Source: Myxocyprinus asiaticus (taxonomy: Eukaryota > Chordata > Actinopteri > Cypriniformes > Catostomidae). From it: a DNA stretch of 64,000 nucleotides. Where the stretch lies: assembly GCF_019703515.2 (NCBI RefSeq), contig NC_059346.1, positions 54,227,501-54,291,500 of the forward strand. Reading direction: 5' to 3'. Below, in pieces: positions 52,601 through 62,010 of the stretch. The notes below the pieces were generated by a model, which saw only the letters and a list, made by a program, of their open reading frames with translations, did no database searches and was not told the origin of the DNA. The translations under genes and the position numbers were made by a program. Every line of letters begins with the position of its first letter. Within the stretch, counting starts at the first letter, position 1.

Positions 52601-53634
52601 AAGATGACAAGCGCAATGCACTCACGCCAATACAGGACAAGACATGAAACATGAGTTTCCAGAAGCCGACACCAAAACCAAAACCGAACCAGACAGAAGG
52701 GTCAGGATCCAGACACCATGCTCCAGACATGAAACAAGACCGTCCAAAAACACAAGACAGACATGGGATGATGCCACGGTCCCATCAGACAAAAACCCAG
52801 ACTGACAGAGTAACAGGACTGTGACAGTTTTATTTTATCTCCTGAACGATGACTTTCTGAAGCAAATGTTTATAGGCTGACAATTCTCAAGAGTCATCAT
52901 CACACACTAATCAGCCACTTTTATAAATAAAGGTTCCAGTTAAAGCCCAAAAAAGTTTTACATCCTGCAACTGTGGAGTCCAAAAGTCAGAGAACACAAG
53001 TAAAACTGCTTCAATTTTGATTTCTTTTCTAATTTAATATAAAAAGTTTTAATAGAAACAATAGAATCAGCATAACATGAGTGAAAATTGAATGAATTTC
53101 TTTGTTTTTGGTACAGTATGTCTCCCTTTTGTTTTAAGGGCAGCATGCACTTAAACCTGATGATCCATGTTATCCAGCATGATTTAAAGAAGTTCCAAAG
53201 AGCATATTTTGTGCTTCAAAAAAAAAAAAAAACATCTCTCAAACTTTCATTCGAATAGTGACCCAGAAGTAGGCTAGTGCAGAATCTTATTCTTAATATT
53301 ACATAATAACATTCATTTGTTAAAATCCTAAAAATGACTCTTTATTTCCAGGTTTAAATGAAACATTCAAGATTATCAGTGTGGTCTCAAACTTTTAGAC
53401 ACGCATAGCAGTCAACGATACAAATTATACTGACCTGTTACCACTCTAGGTGTAGTTGTGAAGAGACACACAAAACCTGAAATATGAATAAACCTATTGA
53501 AATAACCCAACACCATAGCAATTATATCAATGGAAGGTATAACGTGTTATGTGTCTATGTAAATACTGAGGCAATAAAAGACAGCTAAAGCACATACCAA
53601 GAGTGAAATATAAGGCAGCCGAACACTTGCGCAT
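32436..53634 (-). CDS. Class I cytokine receptor, gp130/IL-12R family (IL-31RA / IL-12Rb1 / IL-27Ra-like), 16 exons
   Basis: Single-pass receptor expected to signal through JAK/STAT. Exons on the minus strand: 53634-53598, 53476-53435, 50423-50367, 48911-48800, 48634-48459, 48127-47985, 46704-46569, 44977-44880, 44443-44233, 43677-43498, 43257-43129, 37179-37033, 36216-36073, 35872-35779, 35677-35596 and 32903-32436. All borders are GT/AG, phases agree throughout, and the sum is 2256 nt (751 residues plus stop). Order: signal peptide, two CHR domains with a C-x-W motif (residues 65-67), three FnIII domains, TM helix (about 541-560), Box 1 (WPSIPNP, about 575-581) and a 191-residue tail. There is no N-terminal Ig domain, which argues against gp130, G-CSFR and IL-12Rb2. 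Length and Box 1 fit IL-31RA; parts of D1 and D2 look like IL-12Rb1. The family is sure, the orthologue is not. The gene is convergent with SREK1. Confidence 0.85.
33035..33658. repeat. 32-bp minisatellite, ACCATGGTA/CAAGTCC type (left block)
   Basis: About 19 copies of a roughly 32-bp unit: CATGGTAGTACCATGGGTAT then CAAGTCCAAAAA. Perfect palindrome ACCATGGT recurs in most units. A variant unit with CACCAATTACCCC recurs 164 bp apart (33427, 33591), so a higher-order period exists. In the receptor intron between exons 15 and 16. Confidence 0.92.
33662..33859 (-). mobile_element. 5S-derived SINE, antisense, 3' half
   Basis: Complement of the tail of the SINE at 27994-28470 (AACCACCACCAGTGTGCAGC is shared). 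It continues at 34717 after an insertion. Confidence 0.8.
33860..34716. mobile_element. Unclassified TA-flanked element inside the SINE
   Basis: The SINE reading breaks at TA (33858-33859) and resumes after TA (34717-34718). Ends TCCACCTTTTTC and (inverted) TCCACGATTTTC. 857 bp, no transposase, with a CA run at 34404-34426. Family not recognised. Confidence 0.6.
34717..35077 (-). mobile_element. 5S-derived SINE, antisense, 5' half
   Basis: Complement of the 5S-like head and body (GGGTTACACCCCTACT; GTAACCAGGCAAGAGCTGCA). Its start abuts the right block of the minisatellite. Confidence 0.8.
35078..35395. repeat. 32-bp minisatellite (right block)
   Basis: About ten more degenerate copies of the same unit (GTAGTACCATGGTACCAAGT with A-rich spacer), showing the SINE entered a pre-existing array. 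Confidence 0.9.
35596..35872 (-). CDS. Receptor exons 14-15: transmembrane helix and Box 1
   Basis: Exon 35872-35779 encodes a hydrophobic run (LNIIIAAVIVAIVILLLAV) followed by a basic stop-transfer segment (CRFLHR). Exon 35677-35596 encodes AKKLLWPSIPNPGHSNA, a good proline-rich Box 1, the JAK-binding element of this receptor group. Confidence 0.88.
36073..44977 (-). CDS. Receptor exons 8-13: three membrane-proximal FnIII domains
   Basis: Pairs of exons make one FnIII domain each: 44977-44880 with 44443-44233 (RRVIVKWE... YNISVRALNSAG), 43677-43498 with 43257-43129 (FNLSWSS, YSVEWW, AYLLEG) and 37179-37033 with 36216-36073 (SVITWNPVSAEDLRG, GYNISYTEYNTE, AYQIQLSAFTAAGEG). Tryptophan and tyrosine anchor positions of the fold are kept and N-glycosylation sequons are frequent. 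The intron between 43129 and 37179 is about 5.9 kb and is partly repeat-derived. Confidence 0.85.
36396..36452. repeat. (TA)n microsatellite
   Basis: In a receptor intron. Confidence 0.95.
37643..37692. repeat. (TG)n microsatellite
   Basis: Interrupted by a few GGTG units. Confidence 0.95.
37705..38250. repeat. Three diverged tandem copies of a 170-190-bp unit
   Basis: Recurring landmarks in order: GCATGCATCGGA-like, AAGATCACG-like, CTGTGCATAT-like, ATCGTGGTACTTTGGTGAC-like, GAAAAGA(C/T)T, GAGT(A/T)GCTGTTTG and GAATGA(C/A)AACCGC. The middle and third copies are clearest. No ORF. Confidence 0.65.
38664..38942 (+). mobile_element. tRNA-derived SINE, shortened copy
   Basis: GGGGGGCCTGGGTAGCTCAG and CACAAGTTCAAATCC match the SINE at 20068-20520; much of the body is deleted. 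Confidence 0.8.
38943..42104. other. Large receptor intron, mostly unassigned
   Basis: A possible hAT-like element spans 39174-39885 (TAGGGATGAAGG... CACATCCCTA). A degenerate AATCCGATTTTTT-type repeat is near 40141-40250. No exon is seen. Confidence 0.35.
42105..42375 (+). mobile_element. Abundant fish Tc1-type MITE
   Basis: Starts CACTACCATTTAAAAGTTC after TA and contains AAGAAGTCTCTTCTGCTCAC and GTGTCACATGATCATTCAGA, a very common teleost repeat. The right end is eroded. Confidence 0.7.
42828..43028. mobile_element. Candidate small MITE
   Basis: Imperfect inverted ends AGGGTGCTTACACACTAGA and AGGTCACCTGCACACCAGA (complement). Confidence 0.4.
43793..44141 (+). pseudogene. Tc1 relic, transposase C-terminus only
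   Basis: Ends CTGACAGCCAGAAGTATGTG and (inverted) TTTATGGCCAAATGTACAG. In between, DAIVSEWDQIPKAMLQQLVE and FRRVEAA match the Tc1 C-terminus. Between receptor exons 9 and 10. Confidence 0.75.
45190..45704. mobile_element. hAT-like ATTAAT-rich repeat
   Basis: Begins CAGGGATGTTGATT and ends TTGACAGCCCTA, like the element at 12500-14342. Confidence 0.4.
45730..46030. repeat. GC-rich duplicated segment
   Basis: GAGCTGTGCAGTATGTGT-like and GAGCA(G/T)GTC(G/A)AGCAGGAC(C/T)GGTTACA parts occur twice, about 150-200 bp apart. Class unknown. Confidence 0.45.
46569..50423 (-). CDS. Receptor exons 3-7: cytokine-receptor homology region (D1 and D2)
   Basis: Exons 50423-50367, 48911-48800 and 48634-48459 encode D1. 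It carries the family C-x-W motif (EYICEWKHG, Cys65-Trp67) and several further cysteines (WKCM, KSCTY). Exons 48127-47985 and 46704-46569 encode D2, including FREFNTTWWNEV and RECVVRNLTSSLSYEMQIWC. Where WSXWS is expected (residues about 219-227) the sequence reads SECPQCPLS, so the canonical box is absent. Introns between domains are phase 1, as usual in this family. Confidence 0.85.
48200..48405. repeat. Common teleost MITE fragment
   Basis: GATGAAAGAAAGTCAAACAG and GGAGAACTATCCCTTTAAGA are phrases of a widespread fish repeat; related pieces flank the PIF/Harbinger element (9840-9925, 10846-10975). Confidence 0.55.
49000..49260. repeat. Interspersed repeat, related to 63770-63965 in opposite orientation
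   Basis: GAATATTGATGTAGCAACAT and GGGCTTTTACCCCACACTTC recur as complements near the right end of the window. Confidence 0.6.
49922..50141 (+). mobile_element. Solo LTR
   Basis: TGTGACGAGGAGGAGGGCGT ... AACTAACAGTTACA (TG...CA), 220 bp, with an ATTAAA signal. GC-rich against AT-rich flanks. Between receptor exons 3 and 4. Confidence 0.6.
51082..51840 (-). pseudogene. Gag-like ORF with Pro/Ala/Thr repeats
   Basis: 252 codons: LIDLFWAGLNEPIRSCVPE is gag-like. It is followed by a charged, repetitive region and three tandem TPATANEPAP-type units (30-bp minisatellite near 51175-51270). The true start near 51860 (MDPAE) is shifted out of frame. No zinc knuckle. Confidence 0.55.
51939..52377. mobile_element. 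MITE inserted in the LTR
   Basis: Repeated AATCTGATTT/CAGATTTGG phrases; ends CAGTCTGAACATAGCCT. The other LTR copy lacks this segment. Confidence 0.6.
53435..53634 (-). CDS. Receptor exons 1-2: start codon and signal peptide
   Basis: ATG at 53634-53632, then MRKCSAALYFTL; the phase-1 junction (53598 to 53476) adds GFVCLFTTT. This gives a short basic N-end and a hydrophobic core typical of a secretory signal, ending near residue 22-26. Exon 1 ends at a GTATGT donor; exon 2 follows a TTTCAG acceptor. The region just upstream is the likely promoter. Confidence 0.8.
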
Positions 53635-53639
53635 TGTCG

Positions 53640-54945
53640 CCTCTTCTGAGCTCGTGCAGCCCACAAACTGACAGAGAAGACTGAGGGGTATTCCCTTTTC
53701 TCATGAAACTACTGCTCTGTTGTTTCGACATAAGTATTACCTCTAATAAGCTCCCTTGCTACACATCAAATGTGAACACTTACTGTATTGTCACGTGCAG
53801 CATTGGGGCATTATAATGCATATATAATGTCCAAAAATGCTACCAAGGGCACACGGCCAATGAATCAACACATCAATTCCACATTCAGCCGTGTTTGTTT
53901 TTGTTTCAGAGGTAGCATAAATTTGGTCACGCTTTCATCGCATTAAGGAGATTAAAAACGATTGATATTTTATACACTGGTAGACTATTATTTGTTTAAA
54001 AAAAAAATCTTGCTATCTTTGTCCTTTGTGTGTTGTTCAATATAAGTTAGATTTTAAACCGGCTAAATATAAATTTTCAAGAGTAGCGCCATATTTGATT
54101 TTTGACGGGAATGAAAACAAGGCTGTGACCCTCAGACTTTAAGAATATAAAACTCCACAAAACATGAGTTGTGAACATTAGGTGTGCCCTAGAGCCTTTG
54201 AACAGCTTTATAAAGTGTTTGGCATTGAAGGTACTATAACTTTATTCCCTTAGCCTCAATTTCATTCGCTTTTAAAAATTAAGCGTGGCCCTACTCTAAA
54301 TAAGATCTATTGAAATGCAATTAGAAACACAGGCAATGTTCAGAAAGAAATACTAGTGTGCATACTGAGCAATATATAGGATTATTCACTGCCAACTGTC
54401 CATAATAAGATGGAAATTTAAGATGTCTTTATAAACGTCATTCTGGTTCTGTTCACTCCATCTCCCTCCAAAAAGTCTTACTGTATTCCACTAGATGGCA
54501 GAAAGTATCCTACTAGAAAAAAAATATTTTTTCCTCAATCACCTTCCATCACAAAATGCAGATCTGAAATGTAGTGGTGTTAGAGCAACAAAATACACTC
54601 ACAGTTGCATTCCCGAGAATGAGAACTTTCATTTGATGTATGATATGTCTATTTACATGCTATTTGAAAGACTTTTATATTCATATTAATATTTCTACCA
54701 CATTACCTCTAAGCGGCGCTGGTTTGCGAAGCAAATGTTTTCAGGCCTTAATTTGTTATTTTATGTAACATTAATGCAGAAGTGAAGTTTATATCTGAAA
54801 AGATCAGTTTCTAAGATTTCAAAAGATACAACATATGCCTGACTTATGTATTCAGTGTGTTACAAACCGGCTCTAAGGCTGTAACAAAAAGGGAGACCAC
54901 ACATGGATAGAATAGCAATGAGATGTAATGCGAGTCAATATAAGT
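53640..54945. other. Region upstream of the receptor, nothing recognised
   Basis: Apart from the candidate kB/STAT sites, no feature is supported. Confidence 0.4.
53685..53707. promoter_or_regulatory. Putative kB site and STAT-like palindrome upstream of the receptor start
   Basis: GGGGTATTCCC (53685-53695) fits GGGRNWYYCC, and TTCTCATGAA (53698-53707) has the TTCN4GAA form. They lie 50-75 bp upstream of the ATG. Short matches occur by chance; location in a cytokine-receptor promoter is the only support. Confidence 0.3.
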
Positions 54946-55250
54946 GATAATCAGTCGTGTCTGCAAGTGCGTGTAGCAAATGTAGTGCAGCATGTCTGAA
55001 TGTGTAACAGCAAATAAATAAACAAACACAAAGCAAAAACTGGGCACTAGAACGAAGCTCTCAGATCGATTCCATGACACAGCCCTATGCCCGCGAGGAC
55101 GCCGTCGCAAACCAAGAACTAGCCCGCCACCTCGTGAACATATCTGAGGATATTTTAAGCTCCCACCACAAGCATCAAGTGTGTCAGCCACAGCCCTCAC
55201 AGCCCGAACTATACTTGAAACAACCACACGCACAAAAATACACTCACACA
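54946..55250 (-). mobile_element. Putative Gypsy LTR (left copy)
   Basis: Direct repeat of 62477-62711: GTGTCTGCAAGTGCGTG, CAAATGTAGTGCAGCATGT, GCTCCCAC, CCCTCACAGCC and AACAACCACACGCACAAA are in the same order. It bounds Gypsy fragments, so it is read as an LTR; exact ends are unclear. Confidence 0.55.
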
Positions 55251-55413
55251 TACAATGTTGGAGCGCCCATAGCCTCTTTCTTGATTACTGAATAAGTTTT
55301 CGCCATCAAGATAAACTGCACAACCTTCCAGACCAAACACCACTCGGTTCATTAATCACTGAAAGGTTGCTGGCGCATTTCGTAACCCAAAACTCATAAA
55401 AGGAGTACGAATA

Positions 55414-55895
55414 TTAGCCTGACGATGTTATGAATGTGGTTACTTCTTGTGCTCGTGCAGTTAACGGCACTTGCCAGTAACCTATTAGGAGATCTAATTT
55501 ACTCACATATTTCACCGATCCAACCTGGTCAACACAATCCTCCATACGAGGAAGTGGAAATGCATCGGGCTTTGTGATTTTTTTCAACTTTCGACTATCG
55601 GTACAAAACCTATATGTACCGTCTGATATTTTACCAACAGACATGGCGACGCCCAGCTTGAAAACGAAGGTTTGGCTATGCCATTGTCAAGCATGTACTC
55701 TACCTCATACTCCAGCACTTGCCATTTATCAAAAGGAACCCGATAAAAACGCTGACGGATTGGCTGCGCATCACCAACATCCATGTCATGTTGTATTAGA
55801 TGTGTACATGATGGTGTATCTCCAAACAAAATGGGAAACTCTAACACTAATCTCGTTAATTCTGACCTATGTGGACAAATGAACAAACAAAACAT
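55414..55895 (-). pseudogene. Gypsy pol fragment: reverse-transcriptase N-terminal part
   Basis: Minus-strand frames carry QRFYRVPFDKWQVLEYEVEY and FPLPRMEDCVDQVGS, KLDLLIGYWQVPL and TTFITSSG. This is the start and fingers/palm of a Gypsy RT, with a frame change between the two halves. Truncated before the YxDD box. Confidence 0.85.
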
Positions 55896-55974
55896 CCAAA
55901 TTCTGGAGAGTCTCAGAATTTTTTAAGCGCAGCAGCAACACACTGTCTCGCCAGAGACTCGGACACAGTGACAG

Positions 55975-56497
55975 CAACAGAAACTGGACTTTCTCAGACC
56001 TTTTCTAATCAGCCAATCATGTGGAAGCAGAGCAGTGCATAAATTCATGCAGATACGGGTCAGGAGCTTCAGTTAATGTTCACATCAACCATCAGAATGG
56101 GGAAAAAATTTGATCTCAGTGATTTGGACCATGGCATGGTTGTTAGTGCCAGATGGTCTGGTTTGAATATTTCTGTAACTGCTGATCTCCTGGGATTTTC
56201 ATGCGCAACAGTCTGTCGAATTTACTCCGAATGGTGCCAAAAACAAAAAACATCCAGTGAGGGGCATTTCTGTGGACAGAAATGCCTTGTTGATGAGAGA
56301 GGTCAACAGAGAATGGCCAGACTGGTTCGAACTGACAAAGTGTACAGTAACTCAGATAACCACTCTGTACAATTGTGGTGAGAAGAATAGCATCTGAGCA
56401 GAGCGCTATTCTGAGATGCGAGTTGGCACTGTTCTGGCGGCACGAGGGGGACCTACACAATATTAGGCAGGTGGTTTTAATGTTGTGGCTGATCAGT
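55975..56497 (+). pseudogene. Tc1-like relic (family D), internally deleted
   Basis: The plus strand reads MGKKFDLSDLDHGMVVSARW and QQRMARLVRTDK (N-terminus). The right end AATGTTGTGGCTGATCAGTG is the TIR of family D. The catalytic domain is gone. Confidence 0.75.
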
Positions 56498-56506
56498 GTA
56501 TATATG

Positions 56507-56600
<94 letters not shown>
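56498..56600. repeat. (TA)n(CA)n microsatellite between two Tc1 relics
   Basis: GTATAT, TA, then CACA runs. Confidence 0.95.
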
Positions 56601-56602
<2 letters not shown>

Positions 56603-57670
56603 CAGGCGGCCAAAAGTGGCATTCAACTGATCACAAAGTATAGTCAGGACATTACTGATGTAAAAAACAGCACCATCACTATTTGAATAAAGTAATTTTT
56701 GATCAAATCTAGACAGCCCCCATTTCCAGCAGCCATCACTCCAACCCCTTATCCTTGAGTAATCATGCTACATTGCTAATTTGGTACTAGAAAATCACTT
56801 GCCATAATATCAAACACAGTTGAAAGCTATTTGGTTCATTAAATGAAGCTTAACATTGTCTTTGTGTTTGTTTTTGTGTTGCCACAGTATGCAATAGACT
56901 GGCATGTTTTAAGGTCAATATTTAGTCAAAAATGGCAAAAAAGAAACAGCTTCTCTAGAAACTCATCAATCAATCATTGTTTTGAGGAATGAAGGCTATA
57001 CAATGCTTGAAATTTCCAAAAAAAAACTGAAGATTTCATACAAAAGGTGTACACTACAGTCTTCAAAGACAAAGGACAACTGGCTCTAACAAGGACAGAA
57101 AGAGATGTGGAAGGCCAGATATACAACTAAACAAGAGGATAAGTACATCAGAGTCTCTAGTTTGAGAAACAGACGCCTCACATGTCCTCAGCTGACAGCT
57201 TCATTGAATTCTACCCGCTCAACACCAGTTTCATGTACAACAGTAAAGAGGAGACGCAGGGGTTCAGGCCTTATGGGAAGAATTGCAAAGAAAAAGCCAC
57301 TTTTGAAACAGAAAAACAAAAAGAAAAGGTTAGAGTGGGCAAAGAAACACAGACATTGGACCACAGATAATTGGAAAAGAGTATTATGAATCTTAACCCC
57401 ATTGAGCTTTTGTGGGATCAGCTAGACTCTAAGGTGTGCGAGAAGTGCCCGACAAGACAGCCACATCAATTGCAAGTGCTACAGGAAGTGTGGGGTGAAA
57501 TGTCACCTGAGTATCTGGACAAACTAACAGCTGTAATAGTAATTTTTCACGTTATTAATGTCCTGACTATACATTGTGATCAGTTGAATTCCACTTTGGT
57601 GAATAAAAGTTCACATTTCTTTCCATAAGAGCAAAATCTTTACATTATTACAATCTTTTGGCCCCCAGTG
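56601..57670 (+). pseudogene. Tc1-like element F with core deletion
   Basis: Ends CACAGGCGGCCAAAAG and (inverted) CACTGGGGGCCAAAAG. Plus-strand parts GRIAKKKPLLKQKNKKKRLE and HWTTDNWKRVL run straight into NLNPIELLWDQL, so the segment with the first two catalytic Asp residues was deleted at about 57388. Several stops upstream. Confidence 0.85.
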
Positions 57671-57979
57671 TGTTTGTGTATATATATATATATATATATA
57701 CATATATATGTATATATATGTATGTATATCTTAACAAGTGAATATGAAATAATTTAAGTCAACCCTTTTACACAGCTTCAAGTATGAATGGACATAAACG
57801 TACTAAAACTCTTAGTAAAATGTGGGCCCACACACACACACACACTCAAACACTCACTCACACCCCCTGATGCAGGTCTGTGTCATTGCTCGTGTGCGTT
57901 GTGGCCTTAGAAACAGAAACTGGCCCCTTCACTCGAATGAGCAAACTAAAACAAAGTTAGAGGTACCTGACTGCCTCGC

Positions 57980-58310
57980 GTGAAAAATAGCTGCTCTCCT
58001 TTTGAGACAGTCCGCGGTCCATAAGGCACTCACGAACCAGTCCGGTTCCGGCGTGCGATTGCTTAGCGAATTTCACTCTCTCCCTCTTTGCCATAGGAAC
58101 CGCGAACCGTGCGGGGGCTTGTGGCGCTATCTGTTCTCTCTGCTCGTGCCTCTGCGTCTCACGGAGCTAAATAAACAGAGCAATATACCAAACGCTGATT
58201 TTGCACAGCGATCCATTTTCACAGCTCACAAACTGTCCACTGATGAGCAGTTAATGTTCGCAATGAAGTTTTGTCACTCGGACACCGGAGAAGAGAAATA
58301 AACTTGTTTG
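57980..58310. other. GC-rich stretch, possibly LTR-derived
   Basis: Plus ORF 58002-58301 has no recognised domain; a TAAATAAACAG signal lies near 58167. Base content differs from the flanks. Confidence 0.3.
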
Positions 58311-58619
58311 TATATATCTGACAAATACACAAACGTTCACTCTAACACAAACAAAATATAAACACTCCTATAGCTAAATTAAATGATATAACTTGCTGGT
58401 TGAGCAGTTAATTCACCCATTTTTCATAATGAAGCATTCAGTATCTCTTTCCGATCTGCCACTCTCAATGCTTTCGATGGACTGATCTTCTAAATTCCAA
58501 TAACAATCCACATACTAGTGTGAGGGCGAGTCTTAAACAATTAACATCCAATTAAATAAAAACAAGCAAACTTGATTGCAAAAACCACGATTGTGAGGTA
58601 TCTCTTTCCACCCTTGGAC

Positions 58620-60570
58620 AGCATCAGGGTGTTGTCTTCAGAAACAGGTTAATCGCCAAAACAGACATCTTTGGGTCCAACTCCATGTCAGTTTGGAACA
58701 CATGAGCGATCACTGTACCAGGTGAAACAGAGATGTCTTTGAATGTTTCATTGTGCACTAACAGCTATTCAACTCCAAAGCTGAAGATGGTAATACCACT
58801 GAGGGAATGAACAGTCCAGCTGGAAGCTGATAATCAGACGGATTTTCCACAATTAATATTTCCTTTGTCAGAGGTTTGTGACTCTCCACTTCACAGGCCA
58901 CATACAGCTCACTTCTAGAAGGAACAGTGAGATATCCTGGGCCCATCCACTTCACTTTCCCCTCAGGCAAGTCAATGGTGTTCTTAATACTTATTGGCTG
59001 AGACAAACAAAATTATTTTTGGTGGGTCTGAATTCTGAGGGTGTGAGCTGCTTTAGAGGAATCTGGGCCCTTGCTAAGGACAGCAAGACGTTGGAAAAAG
59101 CTGGCATTTGTGCCAATTATCACTGGAACCTGTTGTGGACCTGGTGGTTTGGGACAGACCAGATCAAGGATGGATATGGTCTCTTCAACCCCAGTGAGTG
59201 AAGCAGGAGAAGAAACGTCAACAACGATGTATCCCTTGTAGGGATAACTGGAGGAACTGAGACCCCAAATATATAGACCAGTGAGAGGATGCATGTGCAC
59301 ATCAGATAGATGTCTGGCATACCATGTATCAAATACAATGGTGACTTGGGATCTACTGTCTAGTAGCGCTTGGCATATATACCTGTTAATCTTCACTGAG
59401 ACAGTTGATGCTGGACCCATTAATCACTTGGGCAGATTGTGTGACTAGAGGACAGTGGTCTGACTTGTTTTTTGAGAAACAAGCTTGATCACCATCATGA
59501 ATACTATTGTTATTCACATCATCTCTCCCACCTTTAGCCTTTCTTAGGGAGCAGACTGGCTTTTGGATCACTTGGGCAGAGTTTTCCAGAGCATGGCACC
59601 TTGTGGCGATATGGCCATCTTCTTTACATCAGTAGCAAAAGTAATTGGATTTGTTCTTGACTGTTATATTTCTCACAGGAAAAGGAGCAGGCTTGTTTGG
59701 TGGTTTTGCATGGTAAACTGGCTGATTCTGGCTCATGCTCATGACAGCCAGCTGTTGTTGCAAGTCTTATACTTGTTTCTTTAGTGCTTGTACATCTGAA
59801 TGCTTGTGTGCCTCAACACTTTTCTTATTTGTCTTTGACTCCAGCATTACTGATGAAGCAGATACAGTGGTTGGAGCTTTGTTCAAATGGGCACACAGTT
59901 CCTTGATGTCAGCTTTTAGCTCTTTCACTACTGCCAGACTGAGCTTTTCTTCCTCTTGAAATGTCTTTACAGTGGTGTTAATCCTCTTTCTGGTGGCCTC
60001 ACTCTCTTCAGCTTTGCAAATGTAATTTAGGAGAGCAAGAAATGTAGGTTGTTGCTCTTTCCTTTCTCTCAGCCTCAGTTTTAGGAGCATTAAGTCAGAC
60101 TCCACCGCGCCTCTTATCAGCTGTTCCACTCTGGCTCTGTCCACCATCTGTGGAGACAACCCACCTCTTTGCACCACCTTGGTAAGAGATTTTTCCATTC
60201 TACACAGAAACTCTGACAGTGCATCACCAGGGCTTTGTTGAAGACGGAAGGGAAAATACAAATCTTCTCCAGATTCAGAGGTTCCAAAGATCATTTCCAA
60301 AGCCTCAATGTACTGGAGTGCACCTGCATCTGGACTGGAGAATCACACAGCCTTTACAATTTCCAGAGCAGGGCCTTTTAAACTTTCCACTATTCTCCGT
60401 CTCTTTTCTTTGTCTGAACTCTCATACTCAGTAATCAGCAACCGGGCCTGTTCAATCCAGTTCTCCATGGTTTCTTCCCCAGATGGAGTGGGAACAGTGG
60501 CGTAAAAGGTACCGTAAATGAATCGGGTTCTTGGGGTGAGAAAGGAGAAATCAGGAACGGTGAACTTCAA
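58620..60570 (-). pseudogene. Gypsy gag-protease relic
   Basis: Read right to left: gag start region (PSGEETMENWIEQARLL, SLKGPALEIVKAV), a PNMA/Gypsy-type capsid frame 60300-59767 (FRLQQSPGDALSEFLCRME), a CCHC knuckle whose second spacer residue is now a stop (near 59620), and a retroviral-type aspartic protease (ALLDSRSQVTIVF; Gly of the DSG motif replaced by Arg) at 59420-59013. Then comes a linker with NETFKDISVSPGTV, after which pol is missing. Stops and shifts throughout; not functional. Confidence 0.85.
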
Positions 60571-60784
60571 CTCGAATGGTATGTTTATTTACTAATCAGA
60601 ACAAAAACACTCTCATGCCACACAGGCTAAGCGGATGTGTGGGTGGGGCTTTCTCTTTCTCTACTGGCATCTGGCTTGCTTTTCACTCCATCTCCACTCT
60701 TACTGCAATTACAAACAGCTGTTAGAGACAATCATTGACAGGTGATGATCCTTACAATTCTCATCTCCTGATCTTGCTCTCCAT

Positions 60785-61519
60785 TCACAAGCTGGCACTC
60801 GACCATGCCCCCAGTACCACATACCCCAATGCCTGACTCAGGCCAGGGAGCCATCCGGCCTGCCCAGTACTCCCCCCCCCAATCCTAGAGAGAAAGTCCA
60901 CAACAGCCATCTGTGCCCCCAGCCTATGGATCACCTCGAACTTAAACGGCTGAAGAGCCAGATACCAACAGTTGATCTGCACATTGGTGTCCTTAATGCG
61001 ATGGAGCCACTTGAGCGGGGTGTGGTCTGAACAGAGGGCGAAAGCCTGTCCCAGGAGGTAATACCGAAGGGTGAGGGCCGCCCACTTGATGGCCAGACAC
61101 TCCTTCTCAATGGTGCTGTACCTCGCCTCTCTCGCCGAGAACTTCTGACCGATGTACAGCACCGGGCACTCCTCCCCCTCGACCTGCTGGGACAACATGG
61201 CTCCCAACCCTCTGTTCGACGAAGCGGTCTATAAAACAAAAAGAGACAGAAATCAGGAGCATGTAACAACAGCCCGCCACAAAGTGCAAACCTGCATAAA
61301 AGTCTGTTGGCACAGCTCCTTCCACTGGACCAGGTCTGGATCTCCCTTTTTAATGAGATCAGTTAGTGGGCTGGTGACGTCCAAATAATTAGGCACAAAC
61401 CTTCTATAGTAGCCAGCCATCCCCATGAACTGTCTCAGCTCCTTTTTGGTCTTGGGTCTTGGGCAGGCCACAATCGCTGTGGTCTTATCAATTTGGGGAT
61501 GCACCTCCCTTTGACCCAA
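60785..61519 (-). pseudogene. Gypsy RT thumb and RNase H fragment
   Basis: Frame 61519-61253 reads KKELRQFMGMAGYYRRFVP and DVTSPLTDL. Frame 61207-60785 reads GAMLSQQVEGEECPVLYI, YSTIEKECLAIKWA and VIHRLGAQMAVVDFLSR, an RNase H domain. It belongs to a different Gypsy copy from the gag-protease relic beside it. Confidence 0.88.
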
Positions 61520-61701
61520 GTGGAACTTTCGTTAGACCCCACACTCTTAGAGAGTAACTTACCTTTCCTGATTCATTTCAAATGCTTAACCTGCAGCTCA
61601 AAGTCTTGTGCCATTTTCTCAGCATCTAATTTTTGCGCATGTTTAAGCTGCAAATCAGTTTCGCGTTGCTTATACAAATGATCCATTTTCAAATCTCAAA
61701 T

Positions 61702-62010
61702 TCACGTCCTGTTACATTTCAAGGATTTCTTTATTTTGTTCAAACGATAAACCTGAAAAAGGCCCACTGATTTCTTTAACTCCACAATACTTCTTTTAGG
61801 GGCAGAAATTGAAAATACTTTATTTTCGCTCTGCCAATTTCTCAAAATATACTTCAGTTCATTCTTTTTCAAATGTCTGTCTAACTCACTAATCTCATAA
61901 TGTTCCGCAATTTCCAACAATTGTTGTTCTGCAAACAAGTTCAATAACTCCTCCGATGGAGTTGTAACAAAATCTTCCATGGATGCCGTAATAAAATTAT
62001 TTGGCGACAA
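61702..62010 (-). pseudogene. Gypsy gag N-terminal fragment
   Basis: Reads MEDFVTTPSEELLNLFAEQQ, LLEIAEHYEI, typical of the first helix region of fish Gypsy gag. Stops follow after 61702. It probably pairs with the flanking LTR copies. Confidence 0.6.

Larger units (their letters stand above)
50464..52826 (-). mobile_element. Gag-only LTR retroelement, antisense to plus strand
   Basis: Long direct repeats: 51871-52826 (TGTCACAG...CTGTGACA, interrupted by a MITE) and 50464-50897 (truncated at both ends). Both share GAGGCTCAGGACCCAAG and GACACCATGCTCCAGACATG. Between them lies only a gag-like frame. No RT or integrase is seen, so the element is non-autonomous or internally deleted. Confidence 0.7.

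Noticed and set aside
55074..55295. A short secreted peptide ORF
   Set aside because: Lies in a repeated LTR-like segment; the frame is not kept in the second copy at 62477-62711.
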